A stretch of DNA of 64,000 nt, from the NCBI GenBank assembly GCA_038255145.1, contig JBBSLP010000025.1, positions 4,604-68,603 on the forward strand. The letters run 5' to 3'. The stretch is from WHTX01 sp038255145. GTDB lineage: Bacteria > Actinomycetota > Acidimicrobiia > Acidimicrobiales > CAIXPF01. The translations under genes were made by a program, and so were the position numbers. Shown piece by piece: positions 35,900 through 44,204 of this stretch (within the stretch, counting starts at the first letter, position 1; every line of letters begins with the position of its first letter). The notes beneath the pieces were generated by a model. The model was not told the origin of the DNA. It saw only the letters and a program-made list of their open reading frames with translations, and did not search any database.

Positions 35900-36682
35900 A
35901 TGCACATGGAGCTCGAAGGCCGCGTAGCGCTGGTGACCGGGGGCAGTCGAGGGGTGGGCAAGGGCATCTCGCTCGGGCTGGCCAGCGACGGGGCCGACGT
36001 GGTCGTCAACTACCGCAAGGACAAGGCGTCCGCCCTCGAGACCGTGGCCGAGATCGAGGCCCTGGGCCGCCGGGCCGTGGCCATCGGCGCCTCCATCGCC
36101 GACTACGACGACTGCCGGCGCCTGGTGGCCGAATCGGTCGAGGCCATGGGCGGCCTCGACATCCTCGTCAACAACGCCGGCATCGCCAGCCGGGGCCAGT
36201 CCGTCGAGGTGACGGAGGCCGCGGAGATGGAGCGGGTGGTGCGCACCCACGCCTTCGGCGCCTGGGCCCTGTGCCACGAGGCCATCCCCCACCTGCGCCG
36301 ATCGGGGCGGGGGGACATCGTCATGATCTCCTCGGCCGCCACCATCGGGTACGGGGCCAACGGTGCTCCCTACAACATGGCCAAGGCCGCCCTCGAGGCC
36401 CTGGCCTTCACCCTGGCCAAGGAGGTCCGCCCCGACGGCATCCACGTCAACATCGTGGCCCCCGGCCTGGTGGACACGGAGATGGGCCGGCGCCTGGCCA
36501 AGGCCGTGGCCGGGGTGGACGACCTGCGCGACCTCGACGCCACCATGCCCTTCGGCCACGTGTGCCAGCCCGAGGACGTGGCCGACGTGGTCCGCTTCTT
36601 CTGCTCGTCCAAGGCCGGCTACCTCACTGGCGAGAAGCTCTACGTGCACGGCGGGGGCCAGGACTGGCGGGCCGTCAAGTAG
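35900..36682 (+). CDS. SDR family oxidoreductase (FabG-like)
   Basis: 260 aa classical short-chain dehydrogenase. TGGSRGVGKGI is the TGxxxGxG cofactor loop, NNAGIA follows, the catalytic Ser is in VMISSAATIG and Tyr/Lys in YNMAKAAL. VVNYRKDK at strand two suits NADP(H). ATG 35900 is used; ATG 35906 (MELEG) is equally possible. It follows the palindrome and stands before the nfuA-like gene. Substrate not evident; many such proteins act on acyl-CoA, acyl-ACP or alcohols. Confidence 0.9.
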   Translation: MHMELEGRVALVTGGSRGVGKGISLGLASDGADVVVNYRKDKASALETVAEIEALGRRAVAIGASIADYDDCRRLVAESVEAMGGLDILVNNAGIASRGQSVEVTEAAEMERVVRTHAFGAWALCHEAIPHLRRSGRGDIVMISSAATIGYGANGAPYNMAKAALEALAFTLAKEVRPDGIHVNIVAPGLVDTEMGRRLAKAVAGVDDLRDLDATMPFGHVCQPEDVADVVRFFCSSKAGYLTGEKLYVHGGGQDWRAVK

Positions 36683-36724
36683 GCGGCCCGATCGCGGGGC
36701 GCGAGTAGCGCCTCACAGCCTGGC

Positions 36725-36730
36725 TAGCAT
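36725..36730 (+). promoter_or_regulatory. -10 box for the nfuA-like gene
   Basis: TAGCAT, about 39 nt before the ATG at 36770. Confidence 0.35.
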
Positions 36731-36769
36731 CGGTCCCGACCAGCTGGACGTTCGGCGAGGGTGCGCACC

Positions 36770-37405
36770 ATGACGATCGACACCACCACGACGACGGGGA
36801 CGGACGTGCTCAGCGTCAGCGGCGCCGCCCTCGACAAGGTGCTCTCCATCCGCTCGGGTGAGACCGCGCCCGAGACCCTGGGCCTGCGGGTCGAGGTCAT
36901 CGGGGCCAAGGGCATCGACTACCAGTACGACCTCAGCCTCGAGCCCCTCGACGAGGTGGCCGCCGACGACCTCGTCTACGCCCAGGGTGACCTGCACGTC
37001 ATCATCCCCGCCAACAGCGTGGAGACGTTGCGGGGGGCCACCCTCGACCTGCCCAGCGCCGCGGGTCAGGCCGGCCTGGTCATCCGCAACCCCAACAAGC
37101 CCAGCCCCCTGGCCGGGGTCGACCTGGTGCTCGAGGGCACGGTGGCCGAGCGGGTGCAGACCCTGCTCGAGGGCTCGATCAACCCCTCCCTGGCCAGCCA
37201 CGGCGGCTTCGCCACCCTGATCGGGGTGGAGGACGAGAGCGGGAACGTCTACATCACCATGGGCGGCGGCTGCCAGGGTTGCGCCATGAGCCGCATGACG
37301 CTCACCCAGGGCATCAGCGAGTCGCTCAAGGACGCCATCCCCGAGATCAACGAGGTCATCGACGTGACCGACCACACCGCCGGGGACAATCCCTTCTACA
37401 GCTGA
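36770..37405 (+). CDS. nfuA: NifU/NfuA-type iron-sulfur cluster carrier
   Basis: 211 aa with an N-terminal degenerate A-type domain (LGLRVEVIGAKGIDYQYDLS; none of the A-type cysteines) and a C-terminal NifU domain with the cluster-binding CxxC in GGGCQGCAMSRMTL. This is the NfuA layout: the C-terminal domain carries a 4Fe-4S cluster between monomers and delivers it to client enzymes. ATG 36770 follows GAGG by 10 nt. No other Fe-S assembly gene is adjacent. A hairpin follows at 37419. Confidence 0.9.
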   Translation: MTIDTTTTTGTDVLSVSGAALDKVLSIRSGETAPETLGLRVEVIGAKGIDYQYDLSLEPLDEVAADDLVYAQGDLHVIIPANSVETLRGATLDLPSAAGQAGLVIRNPNKPSPLAGVDLVLEGTVAERVQTLLEGSINPSLASHGGFATLIGVEDESGNVYITMGGGCQGCAMSRMTLTQGISESLKDAIPEINEVIDVTDHTAGDNPFYS

Positions 37406-37418
37406 TCGGCTGACCCTT

Positions 37419-37445
37419 CCTCAGCTGACCCTCCTACAGCTGAGG
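37419..37445. terminator. Hairpin between convergent nfuA and SDR genes
   Basis: CCTCAGCTG (37419-37427), a 9-nt loop and CAGCTGAGG (37437-37445), perfectly paired, between two converging genes. Could serve both strands. Confidence 0.55.
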
Positions 37446-37461
37446 GCCGTGACCTGCGGGG

Positions 37462-38250
37462 TCACCAGACCTCGAGGCCCCCGGCCACGTTGAGGGCGAT
37501 GCCGGTGACGTTGTCGGCCCGCGCCAGGTACACGGCGGCCTGGCCGATGTCGGCCGGGGTCTGGGGTCGGCCCAGGGGCACCCGCTTCTCGCTCATGCGC
37601 TCGAAGACCTCGCTGACGTCCTCACCGGCAGCCTGACGGGTGGCGAGGATGTCGTTGAGCCACATGGAGGTGCCCAGGTAGCCGGGGCACACGCTGTTGG
37701 CCCGCACCCCGAACGGCCCCATCTCCATGGCCAGGGCCTGGGTGAAGCCGACCACGGCGAACTTGGACGCCCCGTAGTGTGCGGCGCCGGCCGAGCCCCG
37801 CTTGCCGGCGATCGACGCCGTGTTGACGAAGCAGCCGTGGCGCTGGGCGGTGAAGTGGGGCACGGCGGCCTTGCACGTCAGGAAGACGCCCTTGGCGTTG
37901 ACGTCCATGACCCGGTCCCACTCGTCGACGCTGAGCTCGGCCACAGGCGACAGGGAGATGACCCCGGCGTTGGCGCACACCACGTCGAGGCGCCCGAAGC
38001 GGTCCAACGCCGTGGACACGAGGGCCTGGCACTGGGCCTCGTCACGCACGTCGACGTCGACGGTCAGCGCCCGCACCCCCAGGGCCTCGGCTGCGGCTGC
38101 GGTCTCCGCCGCTGCGGCGGCGAGGTCGGCCACCCCCAGCAGGTCGCCGATGACCACGTCGGCCCCCTCGCCGGCGAAGGCCTCCACGATCCCCCGGCCG
38201 ATCCCGCGGGCCCCACCCGTGACGACCACCACTGCGCCCTTGAGATCCAC
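37462..38250 (-). CDS. SDR family oxidoreductase
   Basis: 262 aa classical SDR: TGGARGIGRGIVEAF cofactor loop, NAGVISL, Ser in VNTASIAGKRGSAG and Tyr/Lys in AAHYGASKFAVVG. VDVDVRDEAQ places an Asp after strand three; acidic residue D at the end of strand two (VIGDLL) favours NAD(H). GTG 38250 has GGGAG 7 nt upstream. It is divergent from another SDR gene at 38371. Confidence 0.9.
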   Translation of the reverse strand: MDLKGAVVVVTGGARGIGRGIVEAFAGEGADVVIGDLLGVADLAAAAAETAAAAEALGVRALTVDVDVRDEAQCQALVSTALDRFGRLDVVCANAGVISLSPVAELSVDEWDRVMDVNAKGVFLTCKAAVPHFTAQRHGCFVNTASIAGKRGSAGAAHYGASKFAVVGFTQALAMEMGPFGVRANSVCPGYLGTSMWLNDILATRQAAGEDVSEVFERMSEKRVPLGRPQTPADIGQAAVYLARADNVTGIALNVAGGLEVW

Positions 38251-38358
38251 GTGCGCTCTCCCGATCCTGCGGGCCCGGTCTGTGTGCCCGGACTGTGTGC
38301 TCGGCCGGGGACCGTAGCGCTGTGGTGTGACGCCTGACGCCCTTCCCGGCGCCCCGGT

Positions 38359-38364
38359 TAGGGT
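38359..38364 (+). promoter_or_regulatory. -10 box for the SDR gene at 38371 (leaderless)
   Basis: TAGGGT, 6 nt before the ATG at 38371. Confidence 0.5.
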
Positions 38365-38370
38365 CCGGGC

Positions 38371-39120
38371 ATGGATCTGGGCATCGCAGGCAGGACGGCG
38401 GCGGTGGCGGCCGCGTCGGCAGGGTTGGGGCTGGGCACGGCGCAGGCGCTGGCCGAAGCGGGGGTGCGGGTGGCCATCTGCGGACGGCGCCAAGACCGCG
38501 TCGACGCCGCGCTGGCGACGTTGGCCGGCGACGGCCACGTGGGCCTGGCCCTCGACGTGTCCGACGCCGACGGCGGCCGGGGCTTCGTCGAGGCGGCCAC
38601 GGCGGCCCTGGGCCCCGTCGACATCCTGGTGTGCAACGCCGGCGGGCCCCCGCTGGGCACCTTCAGCCAGATGGCGCCCGAGGACTTCCCCGCCGCCCTG
38701 GCCCTGAACCTGCTGTCGACCGTGGCCATGACCTACGCGGCCATGCCCTCGATGCGCGAGAGGGGCTGGGGTCGGGTGCTGGCCATCACCTCCATCTCGG
38801 TGCGCCAGCCCCTGCCCAACCTCATCCTGTCCAACACGTCCCGGGCCGGGGTCACGGGCTTCCTCAAGACGGTGGCCCTCGAGGTGGCCGGCGACGGGGT
38901 CACCGTCAACACCATCCAGCCCGGCAGCCACCGCACCGCCCGCATGGGCCAGCTCGACGACGCCGCCCTGGAGAGCGTGGCCCGCAGCATCCCCGTGGGC
39001 TTCATCGGCGATGCCGGCGACTTCGGGCGGGCCGCCGCCTTCCTGTGCTCGGAGTCGGCCCGCTTCATCACCGGGGCCTCGCTGCACGTGGACGGCGGCG
39101 CCTACAAGGCCCTGCAGTGA
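38371..39120 (+). CDS. SDR family protein lacking the Tyr-Lys catalytic pair
   Basis: 249 aa. The cofactor loop (AAASAGLGLGTA) and NAGGPPLGTF region are intact, but where classical SDRs have YxxxK this protein has S154-N-T-S-R158 in NLILSNTSRAGVTGF. This matches a known side group of SDRs with an ILSN..R segment; activity is unproven. It overlaps the following acyl-CoA dehydrogenase-like gene by four bases (GTGA), so the two are coupled and may act on one substrate. Confidence 0.88.
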   Translation: MDLGIAGRTAAVAAASAGLGLGTAQALAEAGVRVAICGRRQDRVDAALATLAGDGHVGLALDVSDADGGRGFVEAATAALGPVDILVCNAGGPPLGTFSQMAPEDFPAALALNLLSTVAMTYAAMPSMRERGWGRVLAITSISVRQPLPNLILSNTSRAGVTGFLKTVALEVAGDGVTVNTIQPGSHRTARMGQLDDAALESVARSIPVGFIGDAGDFGRAAAFLCSESARFITGASLHVDGGAYKALQ

Positions 39121-40337
39121 CCGCCCTCGACGTGCCGTCGGGGGTGCTCGAGGTGGCGCCGGGCGCCCGCTGGGTGACCGGGGTGCTGCCCGTGGCCGCG
39201 GCCCACGCCACCGAAGCAGACCGCACCCGCACCGTGGCCGCCCCCGTGCTCGACGCCATCCGGGCGTCGGAGCTGTTGCGGCTGTCGGCCAGCCGCGAGC
39301 TGGGCGGCCACGAGGAGTCCGTCGTCCAGATCGCCCAGGAGCTGGCCGCCCTCAGCGCGGCCTGCGCGTCGACGGCGTGGTGCGTGTGGAACCACCTGTG
39401 CGTGTTCCACCTGTTCTGCGGGGCGTTGGGGCCCGACCACCAAGCCCTGTTGGCCGACCTCGTCGCCCGGGGGGAGTGGGTGTGCTTCCCCGCCGGGGCC
39501 GGCAGCGGCCTGCGGGCCCGTGACCAGGGCGGTCACCTGGTCCTCGACGGGCGGGCCGCCTTCGGCTCGGGATCCCGCTACGCCGATTGGGCCGGGGTGG
39601 CCTTCGCCATGGCCGGCCCCGACGGCAAGGTGGGCAAGCCACCGGACCTGCGTTTCTCCATCGTGCGCCTGGACGCTCCCGGTGTGTCCATAGACCCCAC
39701 GTGGGACGGGGCCTCGCTGCGGGCCTCGTCCACCGACGACGTCGCCTACCAGGCCGTCACCCTGCCCGGGGACCGGTGGGCACCGTGGTTCGGGGCCAAC
39801 CGGGCGTCGCGGCTGCGGGACAGCTCCATCGGGGTCATCAACCCCCGCTACCGCGAGGACTGGGTGGGCCTGTCCGACCTGTGGTTGGCGGCCATGGCCA
39901 CCGGGCTGGTGGGCGCAGCCCTGGCTCAGATCGTGGATGAGGTCGGCGGCCGACGGGCCATCATGGGCCGGCCCATGACCGAGCTGGCCGGGGTGCACTT
40001 CGCCCTGGGCCGAGCCGCCGTGGCCTTGACCGGCGCCCGCGACACCGTGGCCGAGGCCTGCGCCCGGGTCGACCGGCGCATCGCCGCGGGCACGGCACCT
40101 TGTGCGGAGGACGAGCTGGCCCAGATGGCGTCGTCGGTGGCCGCCCTGGGCGCGTGTGAGGCGGCCATGGGGCAGCTGGCCAAGGTGGTGGGGGGCAACG
40201 GCCTGCGCGAACGGCACCCCTTCGAGCGCCGCCAGCGCGACTTCCGGGCCATGCCCGTGCACATCAACGCCCACGATGACCGTGTCGCCGAGCGCTACGG
40301 CCGCCACCTGCTGGGCCTGCCGCCGGACAAGTTCTGA
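39117..40337 (+). CDS. Acyl-CoA dehydrogenase-fold flavoprotein (group D monooxygenase-like)
   Basis: 406 aa. The all-alpha N-terminus (ELLRLSASRELGGHEESV), middle beta domain (LVLDGRAAFGSGSRYADWAG) and C-terminal helices with GGNGLRERHPFERRQRDFRA and HINAHDD match the HpaH/DszC-like branch of the acyl-CoA dehydrogenase superfamily, which hydroxylates with reduced flavin supplied by a reductase. The catalytic Glu of true acyl-CoA dehydrogenases is not evident. GTG 39117 overlaps the stop of the SDR gene. Substrate unknown. Confidence 0.83.
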   Translation: MTALDVPSGVLEVAPGARWVTGVLPVAAAHATEADRTRTVAAPVLDAIRASELLRLSASRELGGHEESVVQIAQELAALSAACASTAWCVWNHLCVFHLFCGALGPDHQALLADLVARGEWVCFPAGAGSGLRARDQGGHLVLDGRAAFGSGSRYADWAGVAFAMAGPDGKVGKPPDLRFSIVRLDAPGVSIDPTWDGASLRASSTDDVAYQAVTLPGDRWAPWFGANRASRLRDSSIGVINPRYREDWVGLSDLWLAAMATGLVGAALAQIVDEVGGRRAIMGRPMTELAGVHFALGRAAVALTGARDTVAEACARVDRRIAAGTAPCAEDELAQMASSVAALGACEAAMGQLAKVVGGNGLRERHPFERRQRDFRAMPVHINAHDDRVAERYGRHLLGLPPDKF

Positions 40338-40439
40338 CACGCTGTCCTTGACGGTTGCGTCAGGTCGCGGGGGAGCGGGCTGGCAGCCATGGGTGCGGCA
40401 TGCCTAACCTCCAACCCGATCTCTGGTCTTCCGACTCCC

Positions 40440-41867
40440 ATGGGGGAAAAGTTGCGCGGCATCATCTCAGCGGGGGCCTACGTCCCGTACAACCGCCTGC
40501 AGCGGTCCAAGATCGCCCAGACCCTGGGCTCCGGCGGTGGCCGGGGCACGCGTGCCGTGGCCTCCTACGACGAGGACACGACGACGATGGGCGTCGAGGC
40601 TGGCCGGGTCGCCCTGAAGAACGCCCCGGGTGTCGTGCCCACCAACCTCTTCTTCTCCACCACGGATCCCGCCTACCTGGACAAGAACAACGCCACCGCC
40701 GTCGCCGCCGCGCTCGACCTGCCCCACAGCGCCGGCGCCTTCGACATGTTGGGCTCGGCCCGTTCCTCCATGGGTGCGGCCGTGGCCGCCAGCGGCATGT
40801 CCGCCGATGGCCAGGTCTCCCTGGTCGTGGCCTCAGACCTGCGCACCGGCCTGGCCGGCAGCGCGGATGAGTCCGGCAACGGTGACGGTGCCGCCGCCCT
40901 GCTGTGGGGCGACGACACCTCGGGCCCCGTGATCGCCGAGTACGTCGGCGGCACCTCGGCCACCTCCGAGTTCCTCGATCGCTGGCGCACGCCGGGCGAC
41001 AGCCGCTCCAAGGTGTGGGAGGAGCGCTTCGGAGAGGCCGCCTACGCCCCCGTCATCGAGCAGGCCGTGGCCGACGCCTACGCCAAGACCGGGCTCGCTC
41101 CCGAGAACATCGACGTCGTGGTCATGACCGGCCTGGCCGAGCGGGCCGTGCGCTCGGCGGCCAAGTTCGTGGGCGTGGCCCCCGACAAGTACCTGGACAA
41201 CCTGGCCTCGACCGTGGGCAACACGGCCAGCGCCCACTGGGTCCTGCTGCTCACCGCCGCGCTGGAGAAGGCCCAGCCCGGCCAGGTCATCATGGTCGTC
41301 AACGCCGCCGATGGCTGCGACGTGCTCATCGTGCGGGTCACCGACGCCATCACCGGTTACTCCTCGGTGAAGCCCGTGACCGAGCAGATCGAGCAGGGGA
41401 ACGACGGCCTCGACTACGCCAAGTTCCTCACCTGGCGAGGCATGCTCACCCGTGAGCCTCCCCGCCGTCCCGATCCCGACCGTCCCGGCGGTCCCCCCAT
41501 GCTGCGGACCGAGCGCTGGAAGTACGGCTTCTACGGCTCCAAGGACCGCAGCTCGGGTGCGGTGCACCTGCCCCCGCAGCGGGTCTCGGTCCGCGGCGGC
41601 GCCGTGGACGACATGGAGATGGTGCCCATGGCCGACGTGCCCGGCACCATCGCCACGTTCACCATCGACCACCTGGCCTTCTCCATGTCCCCGCCGCTCG
41701 TCGCTGCGGTCGTGGACTACGACGGTGGCGGTCGTTTCCCCATCGAGATGACCGACTGCGACCCGGCCGAGATCGCCATCGGCATGCGCGTGCAGATGAC
41801 CTTCCGCCGCTTCTACACCGCTGATGGCATCCACAACTACTTCTGGAAGGGCGTCCCCGTCCGCTGA
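40440..41867 (+). CDS. HMG-CoA-synthase-like protein fused to an OB-fold (DUF35-like) domain; catalytic Cys absent
   Basis: 475 aa. Residues 1-320 are a thiolase-superfamily fold close to hydroxymethylglutaryl-CoA synthase (GIISAGAYVPYNRL; SYDEDTTTMGVEAGRVAL; GNTASAHWVLLLTAALEKA). The nucleophile position reads FDMLGSARSS with Ser106 in place of Cys. Residues about 335-475 resemble the OB half of DUF35 (VPGTIATFTIDHL; EIAIGMRVQMTFRRFYTADG) without the zinc CxxC pairs. In archaea thiolase, HMG-CoA synthase and DUF35 form one complex; here two are fused and a thiolase lies 5 kb away. ATG 40440 starts the homology. Confidence 0.82.
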   Translation: MGEKLRGIISAGAYVPYNRLQRSKIAQTLGSGGGRGTRAVASYDEDTTTMGVEAGRVALKNAPGVVPTNLFFSTTDPAYLDKNNATAVAAALDLPHSAGAFDMLGSARSSMGAAVAASGMSADGQVSLVVASDLRTGLAGSADESGNGDGAAALLWGDDTSGPVIAEYVGGTSATSEFLDRWRTPGDSRSKVWEERFGEAAYAPVIEQAVADAYAKTGLAPENIDVVVMTGLAERAVRSAAKFVGVAPDKYLDNLASTVGNTASAHWVLLLTAALEKAQPGQVIMVVNAADGCDVLIVRVTDAITGYSSVKPVTEQIEQGNDGLDYAKFLTWRGMLTREPPRRPDPDRPGGPPMLRTERWKYGFYGSKDRSSGAVHLPPQRVSVRGGAVDDMEMVPMADVPGTIATFTIDHLAFSMSPPLVAAVVDYDGGGRFPIEMTDCDPAEIAIGMRVQMTFRRFYTADGIHNYFWKGVPVR

Positions 41868-43225
41868 CGGTGCCGCGCTGCGGCTGGTGGCGGCGCTCCC
41901 TGCGGGGGCGCCGCCATCGTCGCGTCCGGGGCCGGGTCGCCGCGTTCCCGAGCTCGCTGGTCAGGCGACAGGATGCGGGTGGCCGGCGGCAGCGCCTCGT
42001 GGCCCAGGCGCCAGCCCAGGAGCAGCAGGGTGGCGTCGTCGCGCAGCTCGGGCTCGTGCTCGATGACCACGCTGAGCACGATGCGCAGGATCTCGGGCGG
42101 ACGGGTGCGGGCGGCCAGCAGCGCTCCCACCAGGTCGTAGAGCCGCTCGGTGCCGAAGAAGGCGCCCGAGGCCGAGCGGGCCTCGCTGACCCCGTCGGTG
42201 TGGAAGAGGATGACGTCGCCCGGGCGTAGCTGGGTGGTCACCCGCTCACCCGGCTCCGAACCCAGTCCCAGGGGCAGGCAGCGGGCGCAGGCCAGCTCGG
42301 TGCGGGTGCCGTCGGAGTGGAACACCATGGGCCACGGGTGACCGGCATTCACCGCCTCGAGCACCCCGCTGTGGTGGTCGAGGGTGGCCAACTGGCCGGT
42401 GACGAAGCGCGAGTCGCCGAACTGGAGCTGGATGACGCGATCGGCGCTGCGCACCGTGGTGGCCAGGTCGGCGCCTTCGCGTCGGCTGTTGCGGTACGAG
42501 CCGATGGCCAGGTTGGCCATGAGGCTGGCTTCGAGGCCGTGGCCCATGGCGTCGAACAGGCCGACGTGGACGATGGGCTCGCCGACGGAGTAGTCGAAGG
42601 CGTCCCCGGCGATGTCGTAGGCCGGCTCGAGGATGCCCGACACGAGCACGTCGGGGGAGGAGAACGTCAGCGGGGGCAGCAGCGACCAGCGCAGCTCGGC
42701 CGTGAGCGTGACCGGCTTGGTCCTGCGGGCCGTGGACAGCGCGTCCCCGTACCGCGACTTGGTCACCACCAGCTCGCCGAGCAGGCCGGCCAGCAGCACC
42801 CACCGGGCCTCGATGGCCCGGTCGTCGGTCGCGTCGGTCGCGTCGCTCGCGTCGGTCACGTCGGTGGTGGTGCCGAGGACGCCGACCCGCTCGGCCGAAT
42901 CGAGGATGGGGATCCAGCGCCGGATGCCGCCGTCGACGGGTTCGGTGACCGTGGCCTCGTCGCGGAAGGCGGCCCCCGCGGCCGAACCCTCCACGGGTTG
43001 GGCCCGGGTCCCGGCCTCGTCGCCGACGGGCAGCAGTTCGTGCTGGGCCAGGTCGACCAGCAGGAGCACGGTGTCGCGGCCGCCGAGCAGGGCCGCGACT
43101 TCGCGCACGTTCTCCGCCAGCCGGTCGGGTGTCAGGTGGGGAGCGATGGTCAGCAGGTGGGACAGGGCGCGCTCGAGCGGCGACAGCCCCACCCCTTGGA
43201 TCTGCTCTTCCCCTGCGCCAGGCAT
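41837..43225 (-). CDS. SpoIIE-family PP2C protein phosphatase with GAF-like sensor domain
   Basis: 462 aa. Residues about 15-175 look like a GAF-type sensor (REVAALLGGRDTVLLLVDLA). The phosphatase domain (about 210-430) has AGDAFDYSVGEP, HVGLFDAMGHGLEASLMANL, ILFHTDGVSEARS and DDATLLLLGWRLG, the metal-binding Asp residues of SpoIIE enzymes, which dephosphorylate anti-anti-sigma factors. No membrane helix. ATG 43225 is 8 nt from a TAGGCT box (43234-43239). A TDASDATDATDD run between domains is coded by 9-bp repeats. Its 3' end overlaps the HMGS-like gene by 31 bp. No sigma regulator is adjacent. Confidence 0.9.
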   Translation of the reverse strand: MPGAGEEQIQGVGLSPLERALSHLLTIAPHLTPDRLAENVREVAALLGGRDTVLLLVDLAQHELLPVGDEAGTRAQPVEGSAAGAAFRDEATVTEPVDGGIRRWIPILDSAERVGVLGTTTDVTDASDATDATDDRAIEARWVLLAGLLGELVVTKSRYGDALSTARRTKPVTLTAELRWSLLPPLTFSSPDVLVSGILEPAYDIAGDAFDYSVGEPIVHVGLFDAMGHGLEASLMANLAIGSYRNSRREGADLATTVRSADRVIQLQFGDSRFVTGQLATLDHHSGVLEAVNAGHPWPMVFHSDGTRTELACARCLPLGLGSEPGERVTTQLRPGDVILFHTDGVSEARSASGAFFGTERLYDLVGALLAARTRPPEILRIVLSVVIEHEPELRDDATLLLLGWRLGHEALPPATRILSPDQRARERGDPAPDATMAAPPQGAPPPAAARHRQRTGTPFQK

Positions 43226-43233
43226 GTCGGCGG

Positions 43234-43239
43234 AGCCTA
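43234..43239 (-). promoter_or_regulatory. -10 box for the SpoIIE phosphatase (leaderless)
   Basis: TAGGCT on the minus strand, 8 nt before the ATG at 43225, within the 29-bp gap to the DUF2237 gene. Confidence 0.5.
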
Positions 43240-43254
43240 GGACCGGCGGGGCGC

Positions 43255-43647
43255 TCAGTCCTCGAGACCGGTCAGGTCGGCGGGCACGTCGACGGCGTGG
43301 GACTGCAGCGCGGCCAGGGGCACGATGTCGAGCACCCGCTCGTGGGTCGAGGCCAGCACGACGGGGGCGGCGGCGCCGGCCTCGTGGGCCCGCAGCCAGT
43401 TGATGGCGGTCACGCACCAGCGGTCGCCGGGGACCAGGCCCACGAAGCGCAGGGCGGGGCGCGACGTGCTCAGGTCGTTGCCGATCTGGCGCTGGTGCTC
43501 GAGGAACTCGGCGGTGACGACGGCGCAGATGGTGTGGCTGCCCCGGTCCTCGGGGCCGGTGGTGCACGACCCGTCCCGGAAGAAGCCGGTGAGGGGTTCG
43601 GTGCCACACAGCTCGAGCTCGCCACCCAGCACGTTGCGATCGGCCAT
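43255..43647 (-). CDS. DUF2237 family protein
   Basis: 130 aa. The family pattern is clear: NVLGGELELCGTEPLTGFFR, DGSCTTGPEDRGSHTICAVV, TAEFLEHQRQIGNDLSTSRP and VPGDRWCVTAINWLRA. Widespread in bacteria and plants; function unknown. Several conserved Cys and His could bind metal. ATG 43647 lies 6 nt after GATACT, a weak -10 box. It is upstream of the SpoIIE phosphatase on the same strand. Confidence 0.88.
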   Translation of the reverse strand: MADRNVLGGELELCGTEPLTGFFRDGSCTTGPEDRGSHTICAVVTAEFLEHQRQIGNDLSTSRPALRFVGLVPGDRWCVTAINWLRAHEAGAAAPVVLASTHERVLDIVPLAALQSHAVDVPADLTGLED

Positions 43648-43765
43648 GTGCGCAGTATCGCGGCATCCGCCGGCGGCCGACGGTCCGAGCGGCGGGCCCG
43701 GTCGTGGTGGGGCGCGTCGCCTACCGTGCAGCCCGTCCCCACCCCGTCCCGGAGGCCACACGCCG

Positions 43766-44194
43766 ATGAGCGAGACCAGCTCCGAAGTCCCCGCCTGGGT
43801 CGACGCCTGGATCGCAGCCTGGGACGGTCACGACGGCGGAGCCCTGGCCGAGCTGTACACGGCCGACGGCACCTACCGCGACGTGCCCACCGGGCTGGTG
43901 GCCAAGGGCCCGTTCATCGCCGGGTTCGCCCACGAGTACGCCGAGGTGCTGACCCAGGACCTGCGCTGGCGCTTGCGGAGCGTGGCCCAGGCGGGCGAAC
44001 GGGCCCACATCGAGTGGACGCTGTCGGCCACCAACGTGACCCTGGTGCCCGGCGACGGCGCCGCCGGTCGGCCCTTCACCGTCGAGGGGGTCACCACCTT
44101 CGAGCTCGACGTCGCCGACGGGCGCATCCGGGCCAGCGCCGACTACTACGACCAGGCCACGGTCCTGCGGGCCCTGGGGGTGCTGCCGGGCTAG
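43766..44194 (+). CDS. Nuclear transport factor 2 / SnoaL-like domain protein
   Basis: 142 aa cone-shaped alpha/beta fold. MSETSSEVPAWVDAWIAAWD and GALAELYTADGTYRDVPTGL are typical of SnoaL-like small enzymes or binding proteins; FELDVADGRIRASADYYDQA ends the sheet. GGAGG lies 10 nt before ATG 43766 and TACCGT at 43722-43727 may be the promoter. Its TAG stop is the start of the -10 box of the aldehyde dehydrogenase gene. Confidence 0.85.
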   Translation: MSETSSEVPAWVDAWIAAWDGHDGGALAELYTADGTYRDVPTGLVAKGPFIAGFAHEYAEVLTQDLRWRLRSVAQAGERAHIEWTLSATNVTLVPGDGAAGRPFTVEGVTTFELDVADGRIRASADYYDQATVLRALGVLPG

Positions 44195-44197
44195 CGT
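44192..44197 (+). promoter_or_regulatory. -10 box for gabD (leaderless), overlapping a stop codon
   Basis: TAGCGT, 7 nt before GTG 44205. Its first three bases are the stop codon of the NTF2-like gene. Confidence 0.55.
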
Positions 44198-44204
44198 CCC
44201 CGCC

